The notes: generated by a model not told the origin, from the letters alone. Counted from the first letter of the stretch, positions 10,901 through 19,222 are shown. The stretch: DNA of 64,000 nt from JAWHTC01 sp032586155 (GCF_032586155.1 NZ_JAWHTC010000001.1:496001-560000); one strand, 5' to 3'. Numbers and translations: made by a program.

Positions 10901-11329
10901 CGGCGGGTCGCCTGGGAGTTTGCCAAGCGGCGCAAGAGTGACGCAGAAGTGTCTGAGAATGCGGAGGTTTCCTTCCATAACTCGGCAATTGAGCAGGCCT
11001 TCCTTGGTGCGGTGGCGCAATATCAGGTCAAGCCCTGGGATGGGCCGCTGGCGCTGTTCCGCCCGCCCTTGGTGGGGAAATGGCAGGTTGCGCCCGAACG
11101 CCTGGTCAGCTCGGAACGGGCTTACGTGACCAGCGACAATGATTGGACCCCGTTGGCGCCGCTGATCGAGGTGGTCGAGGTGCCGGGCGATCACGATAGC
11201 ATGGTGCTGGAGCCCAATGTGCGGGTGCTGGCGGCACGGATGAAACGGGCAATCGAAGATGCCGAGAACCCCGGCCTGCGGGCCGGGCGGGTGGCGGCAT
11301 TGCCCAAACGGATCGAGGCGGCGGAATAG
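4901..11329 (+). CDS. Type I polyketide synthase, KS-AT-KR-DH-ACP-TE, one module
   Basis: 2142 residues from ATG 4901; a start 15 codons upstream is possible. KS (~10-435) has the active Cys in TACSTS (~186), then HGTGT and NIGH. AT (~530-830) has GHSMGE (~632). A ketoreductase structural subdomain (~905-1145) precedes the catalytic KR with GGFGGIGL (~1160), SSSS and YVAAN. A dehydratase-like fold (~1380-1660) starts IGEHRTRENEALMPGTGY; relative to the usual H-x3-G-x4-P the Gly is Glu and Pro is one residue late, and the second motif reads HPGLLDLATG without the usual Gln/His, so it may be weak or inactive. ACP (~1750-1820) has DLGGHSL; the terminal thioesterase (~1865-2130) has GFSGGG and GDHDSM. 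No enoylreductase. One malonyl-type extension, reduction and hydrolytic or transfer release are expected. It needs the PPTase at 16838. Confidence 0.95.
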   Translation: MTQGSDLFEPAESDIAIVGMAAHLPGASNIAEYWRNLRDGVESIHRLSEEELRAAGVPEAMLNRPDYVPVAALLDRFEEFDGDFFGFSPKESAILDPQHRQFLEIAWEGFENAGHMPENFDGPIGIFAGCGMGSYFYFNICSNPGLVDDVGMFLLRHTGNDKDFLSTRVSHVFDLKGPSISLQTACSTSLVATHYAAQSLLNGECDMALAGGVTIELPQGHGYVFKEGEILSPDGHCHAFDADAQGTVFGSGAGVVVLRRLEDALRDGDHIHAVIKGSAVNNDGAAKAGYLAPSVDGQAAAVAEAQAIAGVSAETVDYVECHGTGTYLGDPIEVAALTEAFRKTTERTGYCRIGSVKTNIGHLDTAAGVASLIKASLALEHKQMPPSLHFNAPNPAIDFEYSPFLVNDRLTRWERGDSPRRAGVNSLGVGGTNAHVILEEAPEREESEESDWPFQLLVVSGRTKAALDDNARALAAHLRETDDPLADVAWTLKQGRRAFEKRRVVVADSAAQAADLLEENNPRLVFEHGVIGDDPEVVFMFPGGGAQYAGMARDIYETEPVFAEWMDRGLKVLQPRLDYDLKSLWLPEPGDEAAADEALKKPSVQLPLIMITEYALAQLWMSWGVKPDVLVGHSMGENTAACLAGVMSFEDCIGLVHLRGSLFDTVPEGGMLSVSLPAEELTTWLGEELDLAGVNGPGLSVASGPQAALDDLQKRLEAADIDSQRIQIDIAAHSRMLEPILGRFGDYLRAIDLKPPVIPFLSNRTGQVISDAEAMDPDYWVRHLRGTVLFADCIDTLSQRRERIYVEMGPGKALSSLAAQHSEVKRDQVVSVLRHPDEDMPDDEYFIAQLGRIWAMGCDFDWSQIWGEARRNRVELPTYAFQRKPYFIEPGEARAEAVPSHLMRQGDVEDWGYVPAWKPVAADCDVDVDTLEDAPNERWLVFVDDTGLGRATVERLKTAGQEVKCVRAGDAFGRDGEGGYILSPERGREGYDQLVGDLGEWHPTRIAHFWPVTRGEDHRPGSSFFHRNQEQGFYALMFLAQAMGEANWPGCHIAVFTTGAADVKGVGLDYPEKLTLRGPVKVIPKELPGMTVSTLDLELPEGKRDGLAPLLERVLEELFAVPGNAVAALRGARRFEQVFRGAALKADMPEGMFREDGVYLITGGFGGIGLTLAERIIHDHGARVVLMARTSLPSRENWDDHKRRFGAHDATSQRIEAVERLEALGGQVMVVSADVSNVEDMRGALEQVSLRFGAVNGVIHAAGVIADEPLMTKSPATAEDVFTPKIHGVQVLEQLFPDGALDFLVLFSSSSTVTAPAGQIDYVAANEYLNGYAKARAGDKTRVLSLNWGIWAEVGMAADALGVTKAEPDQSEVSIDQPLLDVATFDRDGNRMFKRNLSTADWIIGEHRTRENEALMPGTGYIEIAAQALEAQGESGSFEVRDLYFLRPLDLHDGVSREMRVTLERSELGYDLKVASAREIDDRVGFETNAQGELSLLPLREALPVDLAALEARCETVEISEAGRTLRSPQEAHLNFGAHWRVLHRVALGNGEGVARLALAPGLDEVGYLLHPGLLDLATGWAMKLIDGYGGRHLWAPVSYGAVRVYRALPREIVSWVRNGGENRADAGAASFDVTICDIDGNVCVEVLGFSIRRLESEGVLTGGAVKASELDFPDAEENRPLSPAEERLRHNLSQGIKPEEGAEAFMRVLAMGKPQVVVSSLSLPDLVAQAEAEAPDEGEPQTFGRPDLENDYVAPEGAIEEKLAQFWSELLGVTEVGAEDNFFDLGGHSLIAVRLFAMVKKQWAVEFPISVLFEAPTIRACAEMIAAEGVSAESSSGVGAIAPAKQERRFTHLVPMHQGEGGPRRPFFLVAGMFGNVLNLRHLAHLLGTDRPFYGLQAKGLLGDEAPHDSVTEAARDYLAEIRQVQANGPYMLGGFSGGGIIAYEMAQQLKAAGEEVSWLVMLDTPLPQRRPLTGRDRMAIQLHELKAGGFAYPFKWLARRVAWEFAKRRKSDAEVSENAEVSFHNSAIEQAFLGAVAQYQVKPWDGPLALFRPPLVGKWQVAPERLVSSERAYVTSDNDWTPLAPLIEVVEVPGDHDSMVLEPNVRVLAARMKRAIEDAENPGLRAGRVAALPKRIEAAE

Positions 11330-11330
11330 C

Positions 11331-12335
11331 ATGGCACGAATCCTGACCATTGTTCTCAACTACCGCACACCCGAAATGACACTCGGCGCGGTCGAGGCTG
11401 CGCTCAGAGAGATGCAGACGTTGGACGGCGAGATCGTGATCGTCGACAACGACAGCGGCGATGGCTCGCATGAGGCGCTGGTCGCGGGTGTGGCCGAAAA
11501 GGGCTGGGATATCCGGGTGCTGCAATCGGGGCGCAATGGTGGGTTTGGTGCGGGCAACAATTTCGGTATCCGCGCCGGGATGAGCGACGGATCAAAACCC
11601 GACTATTACTATATCCTCAATTCGGACGCGTTCCCCGATGAAGGTTCGATCTGTATCTTGTTGCAATACCTCGAAAAACACCGCGACGTGGGGTTCGCCG
11701 GAAGCTACATCCACGGACCCGAACGCGACACCCATGTGACGGCGTTTCGGTTCCCGTCGATCCAGTCGGAATTCGAAGGATCGGCGCGGTTCGGGCCGGT
11801 GACACGGATGCTGGCGGATCACGTGGTGCCTCTACCGGTGCCTGAGCAGGCGCAGGCGGTGGATTGGCTGGCGGGTGCGAGCATGATGATGCGGGCCGAG
11901 GTGCTGGAAGAGATCGGGCTCTTTGACGAGACGTTCTTCCTGTATTTCGAGGAAACCGACCTGTGTCGGCGGGCGAAACTGGCTGGGTGGCCGACGCATT
12001 ATGTGCGCGATAGCCGGGTGACGCATATCGGTTCGGTCAGCACTGGCATGAAGGAATGGAACCGCGTGCCGGAATACTGGTTTGACTCACGCTGGCATTA
12101 TTTTGTGAAGAACCATGGGTGGTTATACGCCGTACTTGCCACGTTTGCACATCTGACCGGGGGGGTGATCCATCGGGCGCGGGTGCTGTTGCAGCGCAAG
12201 GACCTGGGTGATCCGCCGGGGTTTTTGCGTCATTTGCTGGCGCATGATCTGCGGGCGCTGTTGCGGCGCCGGAAGAAGCATTCGAATGAAAATGGAAACG
12301 CGCTGAACCGAACCTCTTTCGGGGAAGGAAAGTAA
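11331..12335 (+). CDS. Glycosyltransferase family 2, rhamnosyltransferase-like
   Basis: 334 residues from ATG 11331, one base after the PKS stop, so it is in the same operon. The start ILTIVLNYRTPEMT, then EIVIVDNDSGDGS and GRNGGFGAGNN, is the pattern of GT2 enzymes of the rhamnosyltransferase (WbbL-like) type. YYYILNSDAFPDEG gives the metal/donor Asp, and DWLAGASMMMRAEV with FDETFFLYFEETDLCRRA gives the acceptor-side motif, both typical. Acting between the PKS and NRPS genes, it may glycosylate their product or add a sugar to the same glycan; the sequence does not tell which. Confidence 0.9.
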   Translation: MARILTIVLNYRTPEMTLGAVEAALREMQTLDGEIVIVDNDSGDGSHEALVAGVAEKGWDIRVLQSGRNGGFGAGNNFGIRAGMSDGSKPDYYYILNSDAFPDEGSICILLQYLEKHRDVGFAGSYIHGPERDTHVTAFRFPSIQSEFEGSARFGPVTRMLADHVVPLPVPEQAQAVDWLAGASMMMRAEVLEEIGLFDETFFLYFEETDLCRRAKLAGWPTHYVRDSRVTHIGSVSTGMKEWNRVPEYWFDSRWHYFVKNHGWLYAVLATFAHLTGGVIHRARVLLQRKDLGDPPGFLRHLLAHDLRALLRRRKKHSNENGNALNRTSFGEGK

Positions 12336-12336
12336 C

Positions 12337-15300
12337 ATGTCTCAGGTATTCGTGATCATCGGCAATGAGAGCCTGGCGGTGCAATGCGGCGAGAAGGCGC
12401 TTGCCCATGGTGATACGTTGGCGGCGATGGTGACCCGCAATGATGAGGTGGCGAAATGGGCTACGGGCAAGGGCGTGCCGGTCATTACTGCTGGTGACGG
12501 GCTGGCCGAACGACTGAGCGGTGTTGCGCATGACTGGCTTTTATCGATTGCCAATCTGGACATGCTGCCGGAAGCCGTGCTGACTCTGCCGAGGCGGGGA
12601 GCGGTGAACTTTCACGATGGACCGTTGCCGCGCTATGCCGGGTTGAACGCGCCGGTTTGGGCGATGCTGGAGGGTGAGACCACCCACGGGATCACCTGGC
12701 ACATGATGGCGGCAGGCGCAGATAAGGGCGCGATCGTTGAGCGGGCTGCGTTTGATATTACGTCAAATGACACGGCGTTGACTCTGAATACCAAGGCCTA
12801 TGAGGCGGCTATCGGGTCGTTTGACGATCTGCTTGAGAAGCTGACGATGGCCGAAGTTCCTGTGGAGGAACAAGATCTTGCCGGGCGAAGCTATTTTGGC
12901 AAACTGAAGCGACCTGCTGCTGCAGGGCGGATTGAATTCGACCAACCTGCTGCCGACGTGGTTCGGAAGGTGCGGGCCTTGGATCATGGGCCTTATTGGA
13001 ACCCGCTGGTGAAGCCGAAGATCGAGGCCGGCGGGCAGGTGCTTTTGGTTGGATCGGCGGAATTGTCCGGTGATCTGGTGGAAACTGCGCCGGGGACGGT
13101 TGTTGATGTCGACGATCAGCGCGTGACAGTGGCCTGCAATGAGGGAGCGGTTGTGCTGTCCGCGGTGACGGCGATCTGCGGCGGCGAGGTTGTTCTGCCT
13201 GCGCTGGTGGAGCAGGGCGATGTGCTTACCTCTCCTGACGCAGATGCGCGCCCGGCGTTGGACGATGCGATGGCTTTGGCGGCCAAGGGGGATGCCCATT
13301 GGCGGAGGCGGTTGAAGGAGATTGTTCCGGCCGAACTGCCGGGGGCCACGGGTGACGCGGGCGAGGTAAAGAAGATTGCGCTTGGAGCCGAGGTTGCACC
13401 CGAACTGGTTTTGGGGATGGTTGCGGCATTGGCCGAGCACGGGGTGGCTGACCTGGCTTTTGGTGGCGGGGAGTCTCGCGCCGAAGGCTATGTAAGCCAT
13501 TGGGTGCCTGTGCGCGCCGGGGACGACCTGGATATCGCGCGGAAGATGCCCTGCTTTGCATTGGATCTGCAGGCGCGCGATGCGGAGATGGGCCGGGTCG
13601 CGATGCCGACTATCGGGTTATCCGAGGCGGGACACGTTCCCGGGACGGCGATGACTATTACACCGGGCGCGCTGAGCTATGACTCTGGTCGTGTGAGCTC
13701 GGTGCTGGCTGACCTCTGGGTCAAACGGCTGGAGCATGTGGCGAAGACCGGCGATGTTGACGCCCCGATGCCGGAGAGCGAGCGCGAGTTGGTGCTGAAC
13801 GGCTGGAATGCGACCGTGGCGCAATATGACGCCGAACTGTGCGTGCATCAGGCGTTCGAGGAGCAGGTTGCCAGAACACCGGAGGCCACGGCGCTGGTGT
13901 TCGAGGGCGAAAGTCTGAGCTATGGCGAGTTGAATGCGCGCGCCAACAAGGTTGCGCATGTGCTGCGCCAGATGGGTGTGGAACCGGGCACGCTGGTGGG
14001 ATTGGCCAGCGAGCGGAGCACGCATATGCTTGTTGGCGCCCTGGGTGTTCTGAAGGCAGGCGGGGCGTATGTGCCGCTTGACCCGAATTACCCGGCGGAT
14101 CGGATTGCGCTTTATGTCGAGGATAGCGGTGCGCCGGTGATCGTGACGACCGGAGCGACACGGGGCGCTCTTCCGGCCTCTACGGCAGCCTCGCTGGTGC
14201 TTGATAGCGACCCGAGGATTGCGGAGGCACCCGAAGGCAATGTCGACAGCGGGGTGACGGGCGAGGACCTTGCCTATCTGATTTATACCAGCGGGTCGAC
14301 CGGGCGTCCCAAGGGGGTGATGGTCGAACATCGCAACGTGTCGAATTTCTTTACCGGCATGGACGGGCGGATCGCCCATGATGAGGGTGCTGTCTGGCTG
14401 GCGGTGACGAGCCTCAGCTTCGATATCTCGGTTCTGGAGCTGTTCTGGACCCTGGCGCGGGGCTTCAAGCTGGTGCTGTCGGGTGATGAAAGCCGCAGCC
14501 TGGTCAGTGACGGGCGCATCGCCATGACCGACAAGGGCATGGAGTTCGGCCTGTTCTACTGGGGCAATGATGATGGCCCGGGCAAGCGCAAGTATCACAT
14601 GTTGCTGGAAGGGGCGAAGTTTGCCGACGCCAACGGGTTCAGTGCGGTTTGGACCCCCGAGCGGCATTTCGCGGCCTTTGGCGGACCCTATCCGAACCCG
14701 TCGGTGACCGGGGCGGCGGTGGCCGCCGTGACCAAGAATATCAGCGTGCGATCAGGTTCGGTCGTGGCACCGCTGCACCATCCGCTACGGATTGCAGAGG
14801 AATGGTCGGTAATCGATAACCTGACCGAGGGACGCGCGGGGTTGGGCATTGCCAGCGGATGGCAGCCGGATGATTTCGTGCTGCGTCCCGAAAATGCGCC
14901 GCCCAACAACAAAGCCGCGATGTTTGACACGATCGAGAAGATCCGCGCGCTGTGGCGCGGCGAAACGGTCGAGTTCGACAACGGCAATGGCAAGGAGTGC
15001 GCGACGCTGACCCAGCCGCGGCCGGTGTCGAAGGAACTGCCGGTGTGGCTTACCATCGCTGGCAATCCACAGACCTGGAAAGAGGCGGGCGAGATTGGTG
15101 CCAATGTGCTGACCCATCTGTTGGGTCAGTCGATTGACGAGGTGGCGGGCAAGATCGAGATCTACCACCAAGCGCTGCGCGACAATGGTTATGACCCCGA
15201 GGATTTCACGGTCACCTTGATGCTGCACACCTACGTGGCCGAGACACGCGAGAAGGCGCGGGAGGTGGCACGGGGTCCGATGAAGGACTACCTCGCAGCA

Positions 15301-16833
15301 GCTGCGGTGCTGATCAAGCAATATGCCTGGACCTTCCCGGCGTTCAAGCGGCCCAAGGGGGTGGACAACCCGTTCGAGCTCGACCTTGAAGTGCTGACCG
15401 AGGAAGACATGGAAGGGATCCTTGAGTTCGCCTTCCTGCGCTATTTCGAGGATTCAGGTTTGTTCGGGACGGTTGAGGATTGTCTGGACCGGGTCGAGCA
15501 GTTGAAACGCATCGGGGTAACCGAGATCGGCTGTCTGATTGACTATGGCATCGACAGTCAGATGGTGTTGAATTCGCTGCCGCTCTTGGCCGAGGTACAC
15601 AAGCGCGCCAACGAAGCGGCGCATGTCGCCGAGGGCGATTACTCGATCGCGGCGCAGATTGTGCGCCATGGGGTGACCCATATGCAATGCACGCCGAGCC
15701 TGGCCCGGATGATCGGGATGAACGAAGAGGCGCGCATGGCGCTAGGTCGGGTGAAACACCTGATGATCGGGGGCGAGGCGTTGCCGGGTGCGCTGGTCGA
15801 AGAGTTCGCAGCTCTGACGAATGCCAGCGTCGAGAACATGTACGGGCCAACCGAGACAACAATCTGGTCAACGACGGAAACCGCCAGTGTGGGCGAGGGG
15901 GTAGTGAATATCGGCAAGCCCATCTCCAATACGCAGGTCTATGTGTTCGACGAGAGTGGCGCGCCCTCTCCGGTCGGCGTTCCCGGTGAGTTGATGATCG
16001 GCGGGGCCGGGGTAACGCGGGGCTATTGGCAGCGCGACGACCTGACCGCCGAGCGGTTTGTCGAAAACCCGTATCATGGCGGGCGGATGTACAAGACCGG
16101 CGATCTGGTGCGCTGGCGGGCTGATGGGAAACTGGATTTCCTTGGCCGGGCCGATACGCAGGTCAAGCTGCGCGGCTATCGCATCGAGCTTGGCGAGATT
16201 GAGACCCGGTTGAATGAACAGCCGGGCGTGAAACAGGCCGTGGTGATGGCGCGCGAAGATTCGCCTGGCGATGTGCGATTGGTGGCCTATCTGCTGGCCG
16301 AGCGTGCCCCGGACGAGGCGGCGTTGAAGGCGGACTTGGGGCGTGACCTGCCCGAGTTCATGGTGCCGAGCCATTTCGTGCGGCTGGAAGAACTTCCGCT
16401 GACGCCGAACAAGAAGGTGGATCGCAAGGCGCTGCCGGCTCCGATGCGGGTGATGGCACCTGCCGCAGCCTCCGAGAAGAAGCTGCATGAGGCGGGATCC
16501 GTCGAAGCACACATCTCGAGCGTTTGGACCCATGTTTTGGGGGTCGATCACATCGGCGCCAAGGACAGTTTCTTTGACCTCGGCGGGCATTCGCTGTTGG
16601 CGGTGTCGGCGCATCGGGAAATCCGCGAGCTTTGCGGTGTGCCGCGCCTCGCGATCACCGACATTTTCCGCTTCCCAACGTTGGCTGGATTGGCCCAGCG
16701 GGTGCGTGATCTGAGTGAGGGGGCAGAGGCCCCGGAACCGGCAAAGGCCGCTGAAGTCGCGGTGGAGGAGCGCAGCGATACTATGTCCCGCCGTCGTGAT
16801 ATGCGGGCGCGGCGCAGGATGGCAAGGGCCTGA
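12337..16833 (+). CDS. Hybrid NRPS: formyltransferase - C remnant - adenylation domain with embedded luciferase-like monooxygenase - PCP
   Basis: 1498 residues; ATG 12337 follows an AAGGAAAG ribosome site. Residues 1-~160 are a methionyl-tRNA-formyltransferase-like domain with NFHDGPLPRYAG and GADKGAI (Asn, His, Asp present), then its C-terminal subdomain (~165-270). Residues ~280-480 look like a worn C-terminal piece of a condensation domain. The adenylation domain starts ~490: YTSGSTGRPKG (~648), LSFDISVLELFW (A4). It is then interrupted at ~730-1092 by a flavin-dependent luciferase-like monooxygenase (MEFGLFYWG, VWTPERHF, GIASGWQPDDF), and resumes with YGPTETT (~1169), YKTGDL, GRADTQVKLRGYRIEL and NKKVDRKAL. 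PCP has DLGGHSLLAV (~1416). By-eye pocket residues D-I-L-Q-M-G-M-I-W resemble the glycine code. There is no release domain. The insertion type matches the known NRPS/PKS-only monooxygenase group that includes MupA. Confidence 0.95.
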   Translation: MSQVFVIIGNESLAVQCGEKALAHGDTLAAMVTRNDEVAKWATGKGVPVITAGDGLAERLSGVAHDWLLSIANLDMLPEAVLTLPRRGAVNFHDGPLPRYAGLNAPVWAMLEGETTHGITWHMMAAGADKGAIVERAAFDITSNDTALTLNTKAYEAAIGSFDDLLEKLTMAEVPVEEQDLAGRSYFGKLKRPAAAGRIEFDQPAADVVRKVRALDHGPYWNPLVKPKIEAGGQVLLVGSAELSGDLVETAPGTVVDVDDQRVTVACNEGAVVLSAVTAICGGEVVLPALVEQGDVLTSPDADARPALDDAMALAAKGDAHWRRRLKEIVPAELPGATGDAGEVKKIALGAEVAPELVLGMVAALAEHGVADLAFGGGESRAEGYVSHWVPVRAGDDLDIARKMPCFALDLQARDAEMGRVAMPTIGLSEAGHVPGTAMTITPGALSYDSGRVSSVLADLWVKRLEHVAKTGDVDAPMPESERELVLNGWNATVAQYDAELCVHQAFEEQVARTPEATALVFEGESLSYGELNARANKVAHVLRQMGVEPGTLVGLASERSTHMLVGALGVLKAGGAYVPLDPNYPADRIALYVEDSGAPVIVTTGATRGALPASTAASLVLDSDPRIAEAPEGNVDSGVTGEDLAYLIYTSGSTGRPKGVMVEHRNVSNFFTGMDGRIAHDEGAVWLAVTSLSFDISVLELFWTLARGFKLVLSGDESRSLVSDGRIAMTDKGMEFGLFYWGNDDGPGKRKYHMLLEGAKFADANGFSAVWTPERHFAAFGGPYPNPSVTGAAVAAVTKNISVRSGSVVAPLHHPLRIAEEWSVIDNLTEGRAGLGIASGWQPDDFVLRPENAPPNNKAAMFDTIEKIRALWRGETVEFDNGNGKECATLTQPRPVSKELPVWLTIAGNPQTWKEAGEIGANVLTHLLGQSIDEVAGKIEIYHQALRDNGYDPEDFTVTLMLHTYVAETREKAREVARGPMKDYLAAAAVLIKQYAWTFPAFKRPKGVDNPFELDLEVLTEEDMEGILEFAFLRYFEDSGLFGTVEDCLDRVEQLKRIGVTEIGCLIDYGIDSQMVLNSLPLLAEVHKRANEAAHVAEGDYSIAAQIVRHGVTHMQCTPSLARMIGMNEEARMALGRVKHLMIGGEALPGALVEEFAALTNASVENMYGPTETTIWSTTETASVGEGVVNIGKPISNTQVYVFDESGAPSPVGVPGELMIGGAGVTRGYWQRDDLTAERFVENPYHGGRMYKTGDLVRWRADGKLDFLGRADTQVKLRGYRIELGEIETRLNEQPGVKQAVVMAREDSPGDVRLVAYLLAERAPDEAALKADLGRDLPEFMVPSHFVRLEELPLTPNKKVDRKALPAPMRVMAPAAASEKKLHEAGSVEAHISSVWTHVLGVDHIGAKDSFFDLGGHSLLAVSAHREIRELCGVPRLAITDIFRFPTLAGLAQRVRDLSEGAEAPEPAKAAEVAVEERSDTMSRRRDMRARRRMARA

Positions 16834-16837
16834 CGAT

Positions 16838-17548
16838 ATGGCGCTGGATCTCACCAGGATGTCGATGCTCGAGGGCGCGGTGCAAGCCGCGGCGCCCCGG
16901 GAGGTGAGCGTGGTGTGTACCGATCCAAGGCTGAGTGTGCCCGACGGCGAGGTGTTCTATTCTGAGGCTGTGTCCATGGCCAGGGCGGTGCCGAAACGGC
17001 GGACAGAGTTCTTTGCCGGACGCCTGGCGGCGCATCGGGCGATGGCGCGGCGTGGGTTTCCGGCCAGTCCCGTGCCGATGGGCCGCGACCGAGCCCCGAA
17101 ATGGCCCACCGATCTTGTTGGGTCGATCTCGCATTGTGACGCGGCCTGCGTTGCGGTGGTGGGCGCGCGCGAGCGCTATCGCTCGCTTGCAGTGGACCTG
17201 GAACCGGATGAGCCGCTGCCGGAAGATATACTGCCGATGGTCTGTCTGCCGCGGGAGCGTGAGTGGCTGGCCAGGCTGCCGCAAGACCAGCGCGGCCGCA
17301 TGGCGAGGGTGATTTTTTCTGCCAAGGAATGTGCCTACAAACTGCAATATCCGATCACGAGAAAGGTGTTGGATTTCAGCGATGTGGAAGTCCAACTTGA
17401 CCCGGAAGCCGGGCGGTTCGAGATAACTGTCGCGCCAGGCATCAACCCGTTTGGTGACAAAACGCCGCTCTGTGGTCGGTTCGGTCAGGAGGTAGGGGTC
17501 ATGTTTTGCATGATGTATGCGCTTCAAGATATTGGTAAAATGAAATAA
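16838..17548 (+). CDS. 4'-phosphopantetheinyl transferase, EntD/Sfp type
   Basis: 236 residues from ATG 16838, four bases after the NRPS stop. It shows the Sfp/EntD pattern: GSISHCD (~residue 97), LAVDLEPDEPLP with the metal-binding Asp/Glu (~118), and FSAKECAYKLQYP with the W/F-x-x-KE-x-x-x-K motif (~160). It transfers phosphopantetheine from CoA to carrier-protein serines, here most likely the GGHS serines of the PKS ACP and NRPS PCP encoded just upstream. Length and motif spacing are normal for the EntD subgroup. Confidence 0.92.
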   Translation: MALDLTRMSMLEGAVQAAAPREVSVVCTDPRLSVPDGEVFYSEAVSMARAVPKRRTEFFAGRLAAHRAMARRGFPASPVPMGRDRAPKWPTDLVGSISHCDAACVAVVGARERYRSLAVDLEPDEPLPEDILPMVCLPREREWLARLPQDQRGRMARVIFSAKECAYKLQYPITRKVLDFSDVEVQLDPEAGRFEITVAPGINPFGDKTPLCGRFGQEVGVMFCMMYALQDIGKMK

Positions 17549-17798
17549 ATAATTAAAAACATTCACAGTTTCAAGTTGCCGGGGTGGAAACGATCTGTTT
17601 CTGGCAAAATTGTGAAAAAAGTGGCGAAATTTGGGCAGACCGCCTATATTGGCATGGTCCGCCCCAGGGTTTGGCAGTGCTGGCTGCCGATCATGTGACA
17701 CCCGCGTACGCGGGGCCATGGCAACACGGGGCGGACACGAGATCAGCCTAATTCCTGCGGGGGCAGGGAATTTCGCACGAGACAACGGAGTTTGGACG

Positions 17799-19115
17799 AT
17801 GGGCCAGATTCAGTCACTTGCAGATTTCCTGAGCATGGTGCGTCGGCGCATCCTGTTGATTGTGGCTGTCCTGATGATCGGGACCGCCGTCACGATTGCC
17901 TGGACATTGGGACAGCCGAAAATCTATGAGGCCATCGCAGTTGCCCAGATCGAAAGCCCGACGGTACGCGATACCGGAAGCTCGACGCCGGGAGCCACAA
18001 CGAATGGTACTGACCACCGGCTGCGCATTCTCGAACAGAAGCTGATGGCGCGGGACAACCTGGTGGGGCTTGTCGAAAACTATGGCCTCTATGCCAACAC
18101 CGGATTCTCGACCGGGCTGAAGGTGGCGACGCTGCGCGAGGCGGTGCGCTTGACCCAGATCACTGATCAGACGGCGACATTCGGGGCGTCGCGGGTGCCG
18201 ACCGGCATGATGATTGCCGTAACCCATTCCGAACCGGTGATCGCTGCCGAGCTGGCCAATGATTTCCTCGATCAGCTTGTCAGCCTGAACCGCGAACGGC
18301 GGACCGCGGCGGCGCAGCAGAACCTGACCTTCTTCCAGGCCGAGGCGACACGGGTCGAGGCCGAGATACGCGCGTTGGAGGCGCGGATCGCAAGCTTCAA
18401 GGAGCAGAACGCGGCCTATCTGCCCACCGGGATCGCAGCGCAGCGTGACGAGCTGGGCGCGCTGAAAACCACGCTGTTGGAGCTGGAGCAGAAATTCATC
18501 GAACTGGACGCCGGCCGGTCGCGTCAACGCGCCGAAGTGATCGAGCGGCAAAGCGCGCTGTTGCGCGAGCAGGAAGCCCTGATCCAGGCACGGATTGACG
18601 AGATCAACCGCAATATCGCCGGGGCTCCCGAGGTCGATCGCCAGTTCGGCATCCTGACCCGGGAGATGGAACAGCTGCAAGAGCAGCATAGTGTCATCAC
18701 CCGCCGCGCGACCGAGGCCGAAATGGGGCAGCAGCTGACCAGTCAGGACCAGTTCGAGCGGATCGAGGTGCTTGAAAGCGCATTGGTGCCTGAAAACCCG
18801 GTGTCGGGATCGCGCAAGAAAAAGGCGGCACTGGGGGCGATCCTGAGCGGAGTCCTGGGGGTTGGGCTTGCTTTCCTGCTGGAGATGATGAACCCGGTGA
18901 TCCGCACGCCGGCGCAATTGGAACGGCAGCTGGACGTCAAAGCGGTGATTGCCATTCCGAAGCTGACGACGAAGAGCGACAGGCGGAGCAAGCGCTTTGT
19001 ACTGCTGGTGGCGCTGGCGGCTGTGCTGGCAGTGATCTGGACCAGCGCCACGGCGATGCGCAACGGGGCGATGTCGGTGATCGGAATGATTGCCGGGCGG
19101 GTCAGCAAGGTTTGA
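17799..19115 (+). CDS. Chain-length determinant (Wzz/PCP-2a type) membrane protein
   Basis: 438 residues from ATG 17799, with an ACGGAG ribosome site. An N-terminal membrane segment (ILLIVAVLMIGTAVTIAWTL, ~19-38) is followed by a periplasmic Wzz-like domain with long coiled-coil stretches rich in Glu/Ala/Arg (~170-320), then a Pro-rich loop EPVSGS-like (PENPVSGS) and a second membrane segment (LGAILSGVLGVGLAFLLEMM), plus a third hydrophobic stretch near the C-terminus. This is the architecture of polysaccharide co-polymerases that set exopolysaccharide chain length with a Wzy polymerase. It lacks the fused cytoplasmic kinase; a separate kinase-like gene lies convergently at 19405. Earlier in-frame starts exist but lack the family pattern. 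Confidence 0.88.
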   Translation: MGQIQSLADFLSMVRRRILLIVAVLMIGTAVTIAWTLGQPKIYEAIAVAQIESPTVRDTGSSTPGATTNGTDHRLRILEQKLMARDNLVGLVENYGLYANTGFSTGLKVATLREAVRLTQITDQTATFGASRVPTGMMIAVTHSEPVIAAELANDFLDQLVSLNRERRTAAAQQNLTFFQAEATRVEAEIRALEARIASFKEQNAAYLPTGIAAQRDELGALKTTLLELEQKFIELDAGRSRQRAEVIERQSALLREQEALIQARIDEINRNIAGAPEVDRQFGILTREMEQLQEQHSVITRRATEAEMGQQLTSQDQFERIEVLESALVPENPVSGSRKKKAALGAILSGVLGVGLAFLLEMMNPVIRTPAQLERQLDVKAVIAIPKLTTKSDRRSKRFVLLVALAAVLAVIWTSATAMRNGAMSVIGMIAGRVSKV

Positions 19116-19222
19116 AGTCCGGGATTGCACGGTGGTGAACTGCGGCCTGTTGGCATGCGTTTCTCTATTGCAGACATGGCCTGTGTGGTGCGGCGGGGGC
19201 GGCCATTCAAACACCAGGCCAA

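Noticed and set aside
13618..14667. Minus-strand frame of 349 codons inside the NRPS
   Set aside because: Antisense of adenylation and monooxygenase coding; no motif.
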